This document shows, piece after piece, positions 1-10,559 of a stretch of 64,000 nucleotides of DNA. The DNA is taken from assembly GCF_027595985.1 (NCBI RefSeq), contig NC_073308.1:16026511-16090510 (forward strand), written 5' to 3'. The DNA comes from Sorex araneus. Lineage: Eukaryota; Chordata; Mammalia; Eulipotyphla; Soricidae. How positions within the stretch are numbered: the first letter of the stretch is position 1; every line of letters begins with the position of its first letter. The notes beneath the pieces were generated by a model. That model did not search any database and was not told the origin of the DNA. It was given only the letters and a program-made list of their open reading frames with translations. The translations under genes and the position numbers were made by a program.

Positions 1-127
1 AAACAAGTGGAGGCTGGCCCAGAAGGAATGGGGTGGGGAGACCCCAGTAAATAGGCTGGTCATCAATTAGCATTATGCAAATGAGGCCAGCCAGAGTTGG
101 CTCCCTGTATTTAGGCAATCCCAGTAG

Positions 128-306
128 CACAGTTTAGCAGGGGGATTGTCCACCCTGCTGCACTTTAGAATCACCGGGGGACCTCTTGAAAGACACGGAT
201 GCTTGGTCTCCTTTGGCGAGTGCACCACGGAGGCGGGGGTTGGGCTCCGGGCTGTGGGGAGAGTCCCCCAGGTGCTTCTAATGTGCAGTGGGGCTGAGAA
301 CCACTG
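128..306 (+). mobile_element. MER5-like hAT-Charlie remnant
   Basis: The segment reads like a diverged MER5-type non-autonomous hAT element: a CACTTTAGAATCACCGGGGG block near 160-180, a central purine-rich part, then CTTCTAATGTGCAG and the terminal GAGAACCACTGG at about 296-307. That last motif is the usual inner end of the MER5 terminal inverted repeat. The 5' inverted repeat is decayed. Family is assigned from memory of the consensus, not by alignment. Confidence 0.65.
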
Positions 307-820
307 GGTTAGGAAATCACCACTCAGAAATCAGGTTTAAGGAGCGTGACCACAAGGCTGGACTCTCTGGAGCTGTATTTCTCGCCGCCCCCCGCCCCCA
401 CTGCCCAAAGTGAAAAGGGAGTTGTGAACCATCTAAACCACTAGTTCAAAATATGGAGGACTAGGCCCCCCCCACCCCTGGAAATTGACAGGCTCTTTGC
501 AAGACACATGGGAAGTGGGACCTTGAGGGAATTCTGTGTTGAGGGACCCCTGAGAATTCGGGGGGTGCTTGGCAAGTCTCCAGGACTTCTGACCGCCTTC
601 CCTGAGCTCATCCAAGATTGTTGTAAGGTGCATTGCTGGGGCATCTGCAGGCTCAGTCCCTCACTGTCCTTCTGTGGGGGAGGGCCACGGGCTGCCTCCA
701 TGTTCTGTGCTCCTCTCCCTGGGTTCTGTGAGTTGTCAGCCCATCTGCTGAATCTGTCAACACTGAGAAATGTTGTTTTACTTCTCCCACATTGCTTAGA
801 GGGCTTCAGGGATCCCATTC
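307..820. other. unassigned sequence
   Basis: No recognisable repeat, exon or RNA. Open frames on both strands overlap and look like chance. Confidence 0.5.
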
Positions 821-833
821 AAACCCAAACAAG

Positions 834-890
834 TGGAGCCACACTTGCATGTGTGAGGCTGTGGGTTTGATCCCTGGCACTGCAATAGCC
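834..890 (+). mobile_element. 57-bp tRNA-like SINE head, tailless
   Basis: A short insert holds a B-box-like GGGTTTGATCCCTGGCAC stretch and the end of a tRNA-like region but no core or A tail. Perfect 13-bp direct repeats AAACCCAAACAAG flank it at 821-833 and 891-903. The arrangement fits insertion of a truncated tRNA-derived SINE or tRNA fragment by target-primed reverse transcription. Confidence 0.6.
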
Positions 891-1057
891 AAACCCAAAC
901 AAGATCAAAGATGGGAACTCTTACCATGTGCAGGATACCATGAAAGATGGCGTTGGGGGCATGGGCTGGACACCCTCCATTCATGGGAACAGTGCCTACC
1001 TCACTGAAGATCATCCTCACCTTTCTCATGAAAATGTTCTCACCTCTGGGAAGTCTT

Positions 1058-1190
1058 GGTGCTTCCTCTTGGTTCTGCACTCAGGGACCAAACCTAGAGG
1101 AGGTTGTGGGACCATATGGGTGCCAGGGATGGAACCGGCATCAGCCATTGCAAGGCAAGTGACTTAAACACTCTGCTATCTCTCTGGCTA
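1058..1190 (-). mobile_element. diverged Sorex-type tRNA SINE
   Basis: Reverse-oriented core: GGTTCTGCACTCAGGGACC, then GGGACCATATGGGTGCCAGG, then the decayed B box GATGGAACC, ending TATCTCTCTGGCT, the complement of the SINE start. Clearly older than the copies at 25.8 and 58.1 kb. Confidence 0.75.
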
Positions 1191-2836
1191 TGTCTAGTTT
1201 TGTTTTTATCTCTACGTATATTTGTTTTTATCTTTACATATAGCTCAAAAATTAGAATCCTCCAGGGAAGGTGTAGGGTGAGCTGCTTTCTGGAAGGTAA
1301 CCTGCTGGTTGGAGAGCCAAGAAAATTCATTTCAGAGATAAAACACTCTTTTCCCCGAGAGACCTCAATCCTTCTAGTGCATGACTCCATGGGTTCAGGC
1401 AATCCAACATCTCAGCCCTTCATTATCGACAAGATGCTCTCCAGCTCACTGGATGCTTGAGTGGGTGCACTCATTTTTAGCTCTGAACTTCATATGTGGT
1501 TTCCCGGAGTGGGGCTCAGTGAGTGAGCATTGGCATGAGATGAGGCTGTTGGGAAATATCACATGGCCTAAGAGCGTGAGGATGCAAGGCAGAGGGGTCC
1601 CGACTGGGACTCAGAGTGGGTGAAAGAGCTCCCAAAGAGAGACCTTCTGGGGTCCTGACTGCTCGTACCCTCAGAAATGTGGGCCCACTCCGTCCTGAGG
1701 AGAAAACTGAGTAGAGAGCAGACATGGACTGGAACTCGCCATCTTCAGGAGCCGAGATGAGATTTCTATAGACTTCAGCCAGTGGCTTGACCCAGTGACA
1801 TGATCCCAAAGAAGGCACAACCTCTGGTTTGCTTTCCGTATCTGTGGGCCATCTGGTTTGTCTTATTGAGACAGCCTGGGGTGGGGTGGGGACAAGGGTG
1901 GGCCACCTCACACTTTTCAGTAAAGAGAATGGCCACTTTCTTTTCCAATGATGGCGGCGAGAGTTGTTCGTGAACCACAGTCCTTAACCTAAACCCTTGA
2001 GGACTGCTGATATGCTTTACTGTATATTTTTTCAGACATGGGGGAGGTAACTAACATACTTCTGTTTATAAAGACTTTTGAAATTTGGAATAGCAGGTGA
2101 GGAATTTGTGTGTGTGTACTTTTCTAAACCACCCAAACCTTGAACTGGCCTTTCAGTGCTTACCGAAAGCCCTGGGTAATTTGTCTGCCATATCAGAAGG
2201 GCTGTTTGGAGGTTCAGTGTCCATTTGGAAATCTGTACTTGGCAGAGTGCCTGCATGAGGGGTATGCCTCCCCCCTGCCCCCTCACCCCAGCAACTGGGT
2301 GCTGGCTTTAAGCAGGAAACTCATTCTGATTTCAGCAAAAGGGAACAGATTGAGAGCAGATGCTACGAAAAGAACCACTGAAGAATCCTGCCTGGAAAGA
2401 GCAGTCGCCCTTCCCGGGCTGTGCGAGTGAAGATCAAAGGTCGGCAGTGACTATGGAAGACGGAGTGGGGAGTCTCAGGCTCCATGAAAATAGCCATGTA
2501 AGTGTCCAGCAGTGCCCCTGTAGGCAGAGACCAGAAGGACATGGAAACACCCTTTGTAGGGGCCCCTGCATGCTTACACGTGTAGCAGAATTTTCTCCAA
2601 GAGCCAGAGCACAGAACTCTCCAGCCATTGACACCAGGGAGCAGCTCTGGTCTCTGTGCTCCACTGAGTAGGACTCTGCCATGCAGAAGAAGAAATTTGG
2701 CCTTTGGGACCAAATCAGTGAAACTGGAGGTGATTCTGCTAAATGGAGTTAGGAAGCAAAAGGCAATTACCATAAAGTTTCACTTTGGGCAGAATATGAA
2801 TCATTCAAGCAAACCAGCTGACAAAAACTGGAGTTC
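1191..2836. other. unassigned unique sequence
   Basis: No exon, RNA gene or transposable element recognised. Short overlapping frames on both strands look random. Confidence 0.5.
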
Positions 2837-3263
2837 TTCTTCCCTCCCTCCTTCCTTCCTTCCCTTCTTCCCATTCTTTTCCCTCCCTCCCTCCCTCCCT
2901 CCCTCCCTCCCTCCCTCCCTCCCTCCCTCCCTCCCTCCCTCCCTCCCTCCCTCCCTCCCTCCCTCCCTCCCTCCCTTCCTTCCTTCCTTCCTTCCTTCCT
3001 TCCTTCCTTCCTTCCTTCCTTCCTTCCTTCCTTCCTTCCTTCCTTCCTTCCTTCCTTCCTCCGTCCCTCCCTTCCTTCCTTCCTTCCTTCCTTCCTTCCT
3101 TCCTTCCTTCCTTCCTTCCTTCCTTCCTTCCTTCCTTCCTTCCCTCCTTCCTTCCCTCCTTCCTTCCTTTCCTCCCTCCTTTCTCCTCCTGCCCTCCCTC
3201 CCTCCCTCCTTCCTCTCCCCTCCTCCCTCCTCTTCCTCCCTCCCTACTTTTCTTCCTTCCTTG
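2837..3263. repeat. (CCCT)n/(CCTT)n polypyrimidine satellite
   Basis: A roughly 420-bp pyrimidine tract starts as (CCCT)n at about 2881-2975 and then becomes (CCTT)n. Pure pyrimidine runs span 2874-3062 and 3064-3190. It abuts the A-tail end of a reverse-oriented SINE at 3265, so on the minus strand it is a (GGAA)n/(GGGA)n expansion of a SINE tail. Open frames across it are low-complexity artefacts. Confidence 0.97.
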
Positions 3264-3264
3264 T

Positions 3265-3385
3265 TTTGGGATCACACCTAGTGTAGTCAGGGTCTATTCC
3301 TGCTTTTGTGCTCAAATACCAATCCTAGCAGGGCTTGGGGAACCATAGTGGTAAAACCCATCTCATTTCTTGGGTCCCCACTTGC
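3265..3385 (-). mobile_element. partial diverged SINE
   Basis: TTTTGGGATCACACCTAG matches the complement of the SINE 3' end (GGGTGTGACCCAAAAAGC), followed by GGCTTGGGGAACCATAGTGG. The tRNA-like head is missing or beyond recognition. Confidence 0.6.
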
Positions 3386-4083
3386 TCAAAGGAATTGCAC
3401 TGGGACTTTGGGGGTGGATGTGGGGAGTTCTAGAAATACATATAAGGACATGAAGAGTTTATTCAAGCCCTAAATAACTCCTTAAGATTGTAAACCAGTG
3501 ATAAATTCATTTGAGAGAAAAAATGGAGAGAGAGAATCATTTTGGGAAGTGGGAGAAGAATATGATGTCAAGATTTCTCACCCCTGCTTTTTAAAACAGA
3601 GTCTCTCTTTGTAAGTTAAGTCCAAGGAGAGTCAGGGTGGGGGCTGAAGAGGATGGGGTTCAGCCTCACACAATGACCGAAAGCAAGGAGTTTCCTCCAG
3701 GTAGGTCAAAGATGATGCCTGTGCCCACCTGGAAATAGGAACCCTTCCGAAGAACGAGGTGCACTTTGAGAGGAACCCACACATCAACCCCACACAAGTC
3801 ATGTGCAGGGTTCAAGATGGTCCTCTGAACAATGTGGGTGTGTGTGGTGCTGACCTCCACCCTGGGGGGCATCTGCTGGCAGCTGTACTTCCCCCATACT
3901 TCGCCATCACTGTCAGGAAAGGGAAGCTCTAGGGCCCTTCTCCATCTTCTCACCTGTAACCTGGGATCCCAAGGACCCTGTCATCCCATGCCTGGTTTCT
4001 GGATGCTACCTTTGCAGATTCAGGGGCAATCAAGATTCCTGAATCTGACATTACAGAACCTGTGTCACTGAATTCCATATCAG
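3386..4083. other. unassigned unique sequence
   Basis: Nothing recognised; no long open frame with plausible coding character. Confidence 0.45.
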
Positions 4084-5044
4084 TTAAAAAAAAGGTCCAA
4101 CTGGCCAGGTAATCTCCTCATTGGTCACCATCCAGATCACACGACTCTTTCTCCCGGAAGGGAGCATAACATGAGGCCCACATAGCCATGCCACTGAACT
4201 CCACACCAGACTGTTTCACACAGGTCGCCCCAGAGGAGGTGGGTGAGAGCCCTCCCCACCCCAAGGGACCCAGCCCTGGCACCAAAACCCTTCAGAACCC
4301 AACCACCGCCACGCTCAAGGCTTCTCCCCACAAGCTTGGGTCAAGCCTCACGCATGAGTGAAGTCCCACAAAACCCAGGTAATGCGGGAACTCTGTGATC
4401 TTGGACTCTGAGCTCAACAGGACTGGGATCGGAGATCCTCTGCCTGTTTCCCACAGTCTCCGGCAACCCAGGGGTCACATCCATAAGCCACCTTCCACTG
4501 GCACCAGATAATCTCATCAGCCACCATCCAGATCACTCAGCTCTTTCTCCTGGAAGGGAGCATAACATGAAGCCTGCCATAGCCATGCCACCGGACTCCA
4601 TGCCAGGCTGTTTCACTTGGGGGCACCCCAGAGGGGGGTAGGAAAGAGCCCCCCTGCCCCAAGGGATCCCACCTGGGCAGCCAAACACCTCCAGAACCCA
4701 ACCGCTGTCACGCTCAAGGCTGCTCCCCACACGCTCCGCACGCCTCAAGCAGGACTGAACATATTCTTGGACCACGTGGCCACATTTGCAGCCACGCAAC
4801 ACATCATAAGATACTCCCTACCCATTCTCCATAAGTACCACACCACATTTGATGGGGTTCAGATAGCAGGCAACAAATCATAGAGGGAAATATATATATA
4901 TGCATATATATGTTGGAAAGGACATATAAAGAGAGGCTTCTAAAATCTCAGGGCTAGGACAAATAGAGATGTTACTGAGACTGCTCAAAAAACTTGACGA
5001 TCAATGGGATGCTGATAATGATGCTGATGATACTTATTTTCAGA
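4084..5044 (+). mobile_element. RTE-tailed non-autonomous element, internally duplicated
   Basis: The 3' part (about 4925-5040) contains AATCTCAGGGCTAGGAC, AATAGAGATGTTACTG and GATCAATGGGATG and ends in GATGCTGATAATGATGCTGA. This is the same tail as the element at 47.8-48.4 kb and, inverted, the RTE LINE end at 21.2 kb. The body shares CACACGCTC, CTCACGCATGA and AACCCAGGT blocks with the 47.8 kb copy. A unit of about 396 bp is repeated (AATCTC-CATCCAGATCAC-CTTTCTCC near 4113 and again near 4509). No long coding frame. The left edge is uncertain because I saw no clean TSD. Confidence 0.65.
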
Positions 5045-5336
5045 TATATACACAAAGGCTCACATCACCCAGCCTTTAACAACATGTTAGTGATATCCTA
5101 AAGAACGTCTTAATGGTCCCTGCCAAAATAGAACAATCTTCACACTGTTTCCTATGTAAACACTTTTTGTAAGCATTTTCAGCAGTTCTTCATAACAGAA
5201 AATACAAAATATATTATTTTGGTTGTGCTTTGGGACAGGGGTCAGGGCTTGAGATGGAAATATCCCAAATTTGGTGGTGGGAAGCTGTAATAGTGGTGGG
5301 ATTTGTGTTTGAATATTAAATGTAATCAAATAATGT
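5045..5336. other. unassigned unique sequence
   Basis: AT-rich; nothing recognised. Confidence 0.4.
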
Positions 5337-5346
5337 GAACTACCTT

Positions 5347-5673
5347 CACTGAATCACTGTCATCCCGTTGTTTGTCGATTTACTTGAGCGGGTACCAGTA
5401 GCATCTCTATTCCTCCCAGCCCTGAGATTTTAACAGCCTCTCCTTACTCATCTTTCCCAATGATTGGAGACTCTTTCAGGGTCAGGGGAATGAGACCTAT
5501 CGTTACTGTTTTTTGTATATTGCATACGCCATGGGTAGCATGCCAGGCTCTGCCCAGGAGGACGGGATACTCTTGGCAGCTTGCCGGGCTCTCTGAGAGG
5601 TATATATATATATAAATTTCTCTCTATATAACTATATATATAGTTCAGAGGTATATACATATATATACCTCTA
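5347..5673 (-). mobile_element. RTE-derived SINE-like element
   Basis: Flanked by 10-bp direct repeats GAACTACCTT at 5337-5346 and 5674-5683. Its left end (CACTGTCATCCCGTTG, GATTTACTTGAGCGGG, AGCATCTCTATTC) is the complement of the RTE 3' tail. The next part (CCCTGAGATTTTAACAGCC, CTCTTTCAGGGTCAGGGG) matches the 5' region of the RTE copy at about 24.73-24.81 kb. It is therefore an RTE 5' end joined to an RTE 3' end with the coding middle lost, followed by an AT-rich stretch. Confidence 0.75.
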
Positions 5674-5835
5674 GAACTACCTTATAAAATAAAAAAATAA
5701 ATAAAATAAATAAAAAACTTTTTTTAAAAAAAGCTCCAACTGAACCCATAAAATTCACACTCATGTTCTTCACTGTCTGTGGGAAATAGTCCCCTTAATG
5801 GAACCTATTTTTTGGGGGACACATACTTCTTGTTG

Positions 5836-5998
5836 CAGGGGTGGGGGTCACACTTGTAGTTCTCAGGCCTTACTTTTGGGCTGGCACTAAGGGATCACTT
5901 CAGGTGGTGATCAAGGGACCATATGGGGTACAAGGATGGAACCTGGGTCTGCCCCCTGCAAAGCAAGCATCTCACTAGCTGGACTTTCTCTCTGACTG
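5836..5998 (-). mobile_element. diverged Sorex-type SINE
   Basis: Reverse copy: GGGTCACACTTGTAG, GGGACCATATGGGGTAC, GATGGAACCTGGGTC (B box), GCAAAGCAAGCATC and a pyrimidine-rich end. Decayed. Confidence 0.8.
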
Positions 5999-6650
5999 CA
6001 ACACTATCCTATTTTTCAGATGCTCCACAGACAAAATCCCTTCTATGCCAGCCACATGTCACTCGGGTCCTCTGTACCAATGTTTCTTAACTGAGGTGCC
6101 GTACATACCCCTCCCACAGCTCTGAGGACATTTCAAGGGGGCCACAGGCTTAAATCACATCAATGTTAAGTACCACAGCACGAGGCCAGGGGCCCAACTC
6201 ACAGGAAGCTAGGTAGGAAGGGGTAGAGGTGAGGGGAAAAGTGAAAAACATTTCTAGACATTTTCCAACACTTCTTACCTCTCTGGAGCACAGCAGCCAG
6301 AGATGCTTGCTACGGGTTCAATTTGGGCTGAGTACGATCAGTGAGTTCAACCAGGTGAGCTTTTCGCAAGGACAGTCTCCTTTCTACACTGACAGGAGAG
6401 GTTTAAGAAGAAAATCAACTTCCTTAGGGAGAAGCAAGTCTGGGCCTGCAAAGTTCAGCAGAAGAGCCAGCATCTGCACAGGTGGAGAGGGTCAAGAAAA
6501 TGAGGAAGGCCAAGGCAGGGGTGCTCCCCTCCTCCTGCCCAGGCTGCTTACAGAACTTTAGGGTATGAGGAAAGCCCTTAACCCCCTGCTTCTTTCGTGA
6601 CTTCCCAAACCACAGGCCACCTTTGCAGGCAGGTCGTGTTCCCACCATGT

Positions 6651-6717
6651 GGGATTTACATTTACATATTACATTTTACATATTCACATATTACATATTA
6701 CATATACATTTACATGG
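6651..6717. repeat. AT-rich TTACAT/ACATAT microsatellite
   Basis: Irregular tandem TTACAT and ATTACATAT units. Confidence 0.8.
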
Positions 6718-6719
6718 GC

Positions 6720-7355
6720 AGTGGGGAACAGACACTTCTCTCCTCATTCTTGGTGAAAAGTGACAGTTCTATGGCCAGAAAGAGCTGGAGCTTCCAGTAC
6801 GGGTCAGCTTAGGATCTGTTTTCCCAGGTGGACTGGCTGTACTCACCGTACAAATCGTCATATACACTGTAACTCTGTCTCTTAGTTAACGTGTTCCGTT
6901 CACCACAGGGACATCATGGCCTGAGACTTCCCCAGAATCCTTTGAACCTCTAGATTGGGGTGCAGTTGCCTTTGGGCCTTCACCTCAGGAGTCTGTAGAG
7001 GGTCTGTAGAGGGTCCAGTCATGTCAGGCACTCCCCACCTGGTGCAGACTTGGATTCGTATTTCACACCTTCTGGACCCAAGGCAGAGAGAACCTATTAC
7101 TGGCAAACCAGAGCTTCATTGGCTCCATTCAGTGTGCTGGGGGGTGGAAGACAAATTCACTGATAGTTATTCTTTTCCACAGCTGCATCTTTAGAGGAAT
7201 CACAAATTCACACAACCCTGGATAAGCTCTACTGTTTTTGAGGTACTGGCTCTAGCTAGAGACAAATTAGATTCTGGTGTGGAAGGCTGGGCACAATTCT
7301 GACACCCCAGAGAAGTGAGCAGAAGAAATTTCCAGATGAGCTTGAAGATCCAGAA
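6720..7355. other. unassigned unique sequence
   Basis: No repeat or exon recognised. GTCTGTAGAGG is duplicated in tandem near 6991-7012. Confidence 0.4.
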
Positions 7356-7370
7356 CCTAACAGGATTCTT

Positions 7371-7546
7371 TTTTTTTTTTTTTGCTTTTTGGGTCACACC
7401 CAGCAGCGCACAGGGGTTACTCCTGGCTCTGCACTCAGGAATTACTCCTGGCAGTGCTGGGGGACCATATGGGATGCTGGGAATCGAACCCGGGTCGGCC
7501 GCGTGCAAGGCAAACGCCCTACCCGCTGTGCTATCGCTCCAGCCCC
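7371..7546 (-). mobile_element. young Sorex-type SINE with TSD
   Basis: Complete reverse copy: T run, GCTTTTTGGGTCACACCC, core with GGACCATATGGGATGC, B box complement GAATCGAACCCGG, and head GCTGTGCTATCGCTCCAGCCCC. TSD of about 14-15 bp (CCTAACAGGATTCTT) at 7356-7370 and 7547-7561. Low divergence from the 58.1 kb copy indicates recent insertion. Confidence 0.95.
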
Positions 7547-7561
7547 CCTAACAGGATTCTT

Positions 7562-9589
7562 AACAGAGTGATTGGAAGCAGAATCTGGGGACAGACACCA
7601 CTGGTCCTCAAAGTCCCGAGCTTCTCCCTCTGCAGCTGCCGGGTTCTGAGGGAAGTGCCGGGAAGGAAGGTCTCAGCTGCAATAAATCTCTCCCCTGCCA
7701 CCTGACATTTTCAGACAGGCTCGCTGAGACCACACAAATACCTCTGGGGACCAAAGGGAACCCAGCTTCCCACGAGATGGTCCATCACAGGGACACTTTA
7801 TCACCACCCAGTTGACCCGACCCGTGAATTACCTTCTGCCTCAGACCTGCCTTCCTTGGAAAAGTCTATATACATAGTGGGGCACTTCAAAGGGGCTTTG
7901 TTCTAACATAGCACCTTGGGGCTGTAAGCTCTCTCCTCTGTCCCCATGCCCCTACAGACTTTATGCTATCCTAAATTCCCCCTAACCAGCAGTCGTTCTT
8001 TCTTCTTCATTCTGAAGTTGGGGCAGAGAATCATCAGACTCTTTCCAGGGAGAGAGACATGTAACCCTGGATCTCTGAGAGTCCCCAGGAGATCTTGTGG
8101 ACACAGCAGTCACCCAGCTAGCCCACACCCTGAAATCACAAGGGGTCAAGGGCTGTGTGTGGACACAGGGAGCCTGGGGGCTCCTGTGAGAAGTGCTGGG
8201 TTCCAGAAGGACCCTTCCCACCTCTCCATGGGAACATGTTTGCTCACTACTCATGTCTGTCCTCTACAAAATAACACCTGTCTTCTTCCCAGCATCAGTG
8301 GATGCCTCTGGGGGCCTCAAGACTATCCAGGCCATGGATGTTTCTATAAGGGGCCAGGCTAAAGAAAGTGAGCCCATTTTGGTGCTGCCCATGTGGTACA
8401 GAATCACCGACACAGAAGAAACAAAGATTCTCAAAAATGTCATCTGAAGAATCTCAGCCTTTGGGAGGTCTGTGAGCAAGTATAGGGGAGGCACGTGTGA
8501 CTGAGGAAGGAGGGCTGTAGAAACCTCATCTCATACCCCCACCTTTTGAGTCTTCATGAGCTCTACAGCATCCCTGAATTCACTACCTACTTGTGAAATG
8601 GCTTTAACTGGTTTACAAAGAATGATGGACCCACCTGATGTGTGGGTTTTGCTTCCTTTTCATCAACTCTGGGACACAAAAGGCTCCCACTGATAGACAT
8701 TGGAAAGAGACTCATTTGTTTCAAAATTCCATATTGAGCACTGGAAAACTTACCCAAAGACATAACTAGGTTTTGAGAAGATGATAAAAGAATAGAAGAA
8801 TTAGTTCTCCCACCCCACTTCACCCCCTGCTTTAAAGAGCAACAGTAAACACATTTTATAGAACTAACTTGGAGAGAGCTAAGAATCCTAATGTTTGGAA
8901 AAACCCAGGGGTGGTCTTGCCACATCTGGGGTGGGAGGACATGTCTGTTTATAGATAGGAAATATGTCTGCTAGTACACCAATAATGTGGACTTAGGTAA
9001 ACACAAACACACACACACCAGACTCACTGGATGTGAATGATCAGGAGGAAATTTTGACTGGTTTAATAAATGTGTCAGTCTTCAAGGATCCTTCTCTCTT
9101 GGTAGTGCTTGATGGGGGAGATGATATTGTAGAGATACCCAAGATTTTAGGACAGAGTGAGGCACGAATACATTCTCCTTAATTTGGGGGCACACAAACA
9201 TCACAGATTAAAATCTAAAGCAAGGCAGCAGGATAAAATAGAATCATTTAAAAAATTGCTGGTTAGAGAAAACCCAAACCCACCAGAGAAATTGCTTCTG
9301 TCACTGTATCTTCACATTCTTGGTTTTAAGTTTCAACTGTCTTAATGTTTCTGATTTTTTATTGAGCACAAGAGAGAAAACACCATTTCCTTTACTTACT
9401 GAAAACTTGCAAAGTCAATTTTCCTGTATCAATAACTCTTCTTCTATTACATGCTAACCTCTTGAAATCTTTTAATATTTAAACGTTCCCTGAATGCCAG
9501 CCTCAGAAACAAATTTTACAGAAATACTAATTTCTCTTTTTTAAAATATTAAAAGTGAGATCATAAATATTTAAACCTTATTTCTCCAC
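7562..9589. other. unassigned unique sequence
   Basis: No exon, RNA or transposable element recognised. A short CA run lies near 9003-9018. Confidence 0.45.
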
Positions 9590-10290
9590 AACACTAGATT
9601 GGCCTTTTAGGTAAATACAGCACACAACCGAATGACCAGGATGAATATGAAATCTGAAGATGTTACAAGTTCTGATTGCAAACATTCCTTCCTGATAAAT
9701 GATTCCTTTTTGGTAGAAATAGGGCAAACACGGGCAAGATTAATAATGCAAAAATAGAAAGACAGAAAAATCTTTGTTCAGAGTATCTAGGAATAGATGC
9801 CAAAAAACATACGCTTCCAAAGCAAATAGTAATCACTTCTAACAGATTATGTATGGAAAAGTTAGACTGTGGGGGGACATTTAGCGATCGCTTTTGTCAT
9901 GAGCAACATGAAAAGCATGTGGGCTATAAAGCCCAAACATATGTATATTGTCAATAGCAGCACCTGCTCCATTACCATTTATTTCAGCGCTGAGAATTCC
10001 GTTCAGCCCCTAGATGGCAATGCTCTCCAGCACTTTTGGTAATGCGAGTACTTAATGATTAACAACCAGCATTCAGCCACCCAATGCACTCCAGGCAACG
10101 ATTACAAAAAATAAAACGGATTCCGTTATGGATTCTTTTAATAAACATTTATAGTGCAGACCCTCGGAAACAGAAGTGTTCAAAATACACCAGCTTCCAA
10201 GCCTCTGAGCGCCCAGTAGAAATAGGTCCCGTGTGCAAGTTTGTATGAGCCCAGCACACTGTTTGCCGCTGAGATAGATGACTACTGATG
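9590..10290. other. candidate conserved non-coding block
   Basis: Repeat-free, AT-rich, with TTAATGATTAAC near 10053 and a CTCF-like motif at 10005-10021. Its texture resembles a developmental enhancer, but no alignment was possible, so this is a suggestion only. Confidence 0.3.
10005..10021 (+). promoter_or_regulatory. possible CTCF core site
   Basis: CAGCCCCTAGATGGCAA resembles the CTCF core (CCASYAGRKGGCRS) at most positions. The trailing part is weaker than consensus. Confidence 0.4.
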
Positions 10291-10361
10291 GCTACCACAG
10301 GGCTTTTGCTTAACTTGGCCCTATATATCTTTGTTTTTGTTTTTTTTAAATATAAAGACTC

Positions 10362-10555
10362 CCAGGGTCAGAGTGATAGTACAGCAGGTAGGGTATTTGC
10401 CTTTCATGTGGCTGACCTCGGTTTGGTCCCTGGCACCCCAAATGGTGCCCCAAGCCCACAAAGAGTGATCAAAGAGTGATCTTTGAGAGACAGACGTAAT
10501 CCCTGAGCATCTCTGGGTATGGTTCCTCAAAACAAAAATAAAATAAAATAAAATG
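10362..10555 (+). mobile_element. diverged SINE with AAAAT-type tail
   Basis: Forward copy: GTCAGAGTGATAGTACAGCA (A box), CTCGGTTTGGTCCCTGGCA (B box), ATCCCTGAGCATCTCTGGGT core end, then an (AAAAT)n tail. A direct repeat of AGTGATC inside (about 10466-10481) suggests a small internal duplication. Confidence 0.85.
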
Positions 10556-10559
10556 GAAA

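Noticed and set aside
2628..3281. Open frame of 217 codons on plus, and 156 on minus, rich in P/L/S or G/R/E/K
   Set aside because: Direct translation of the CCCT/CCTT satellite; no coding signal.
7315..7705. Overlapping frames with protein-like text (AHRGYSWLCTQE and similar)
   Set aside because: The same peptide text recurs at 14.0, 25.8, 52.3 and 58.1 kb because it is the SINE read in various frames.
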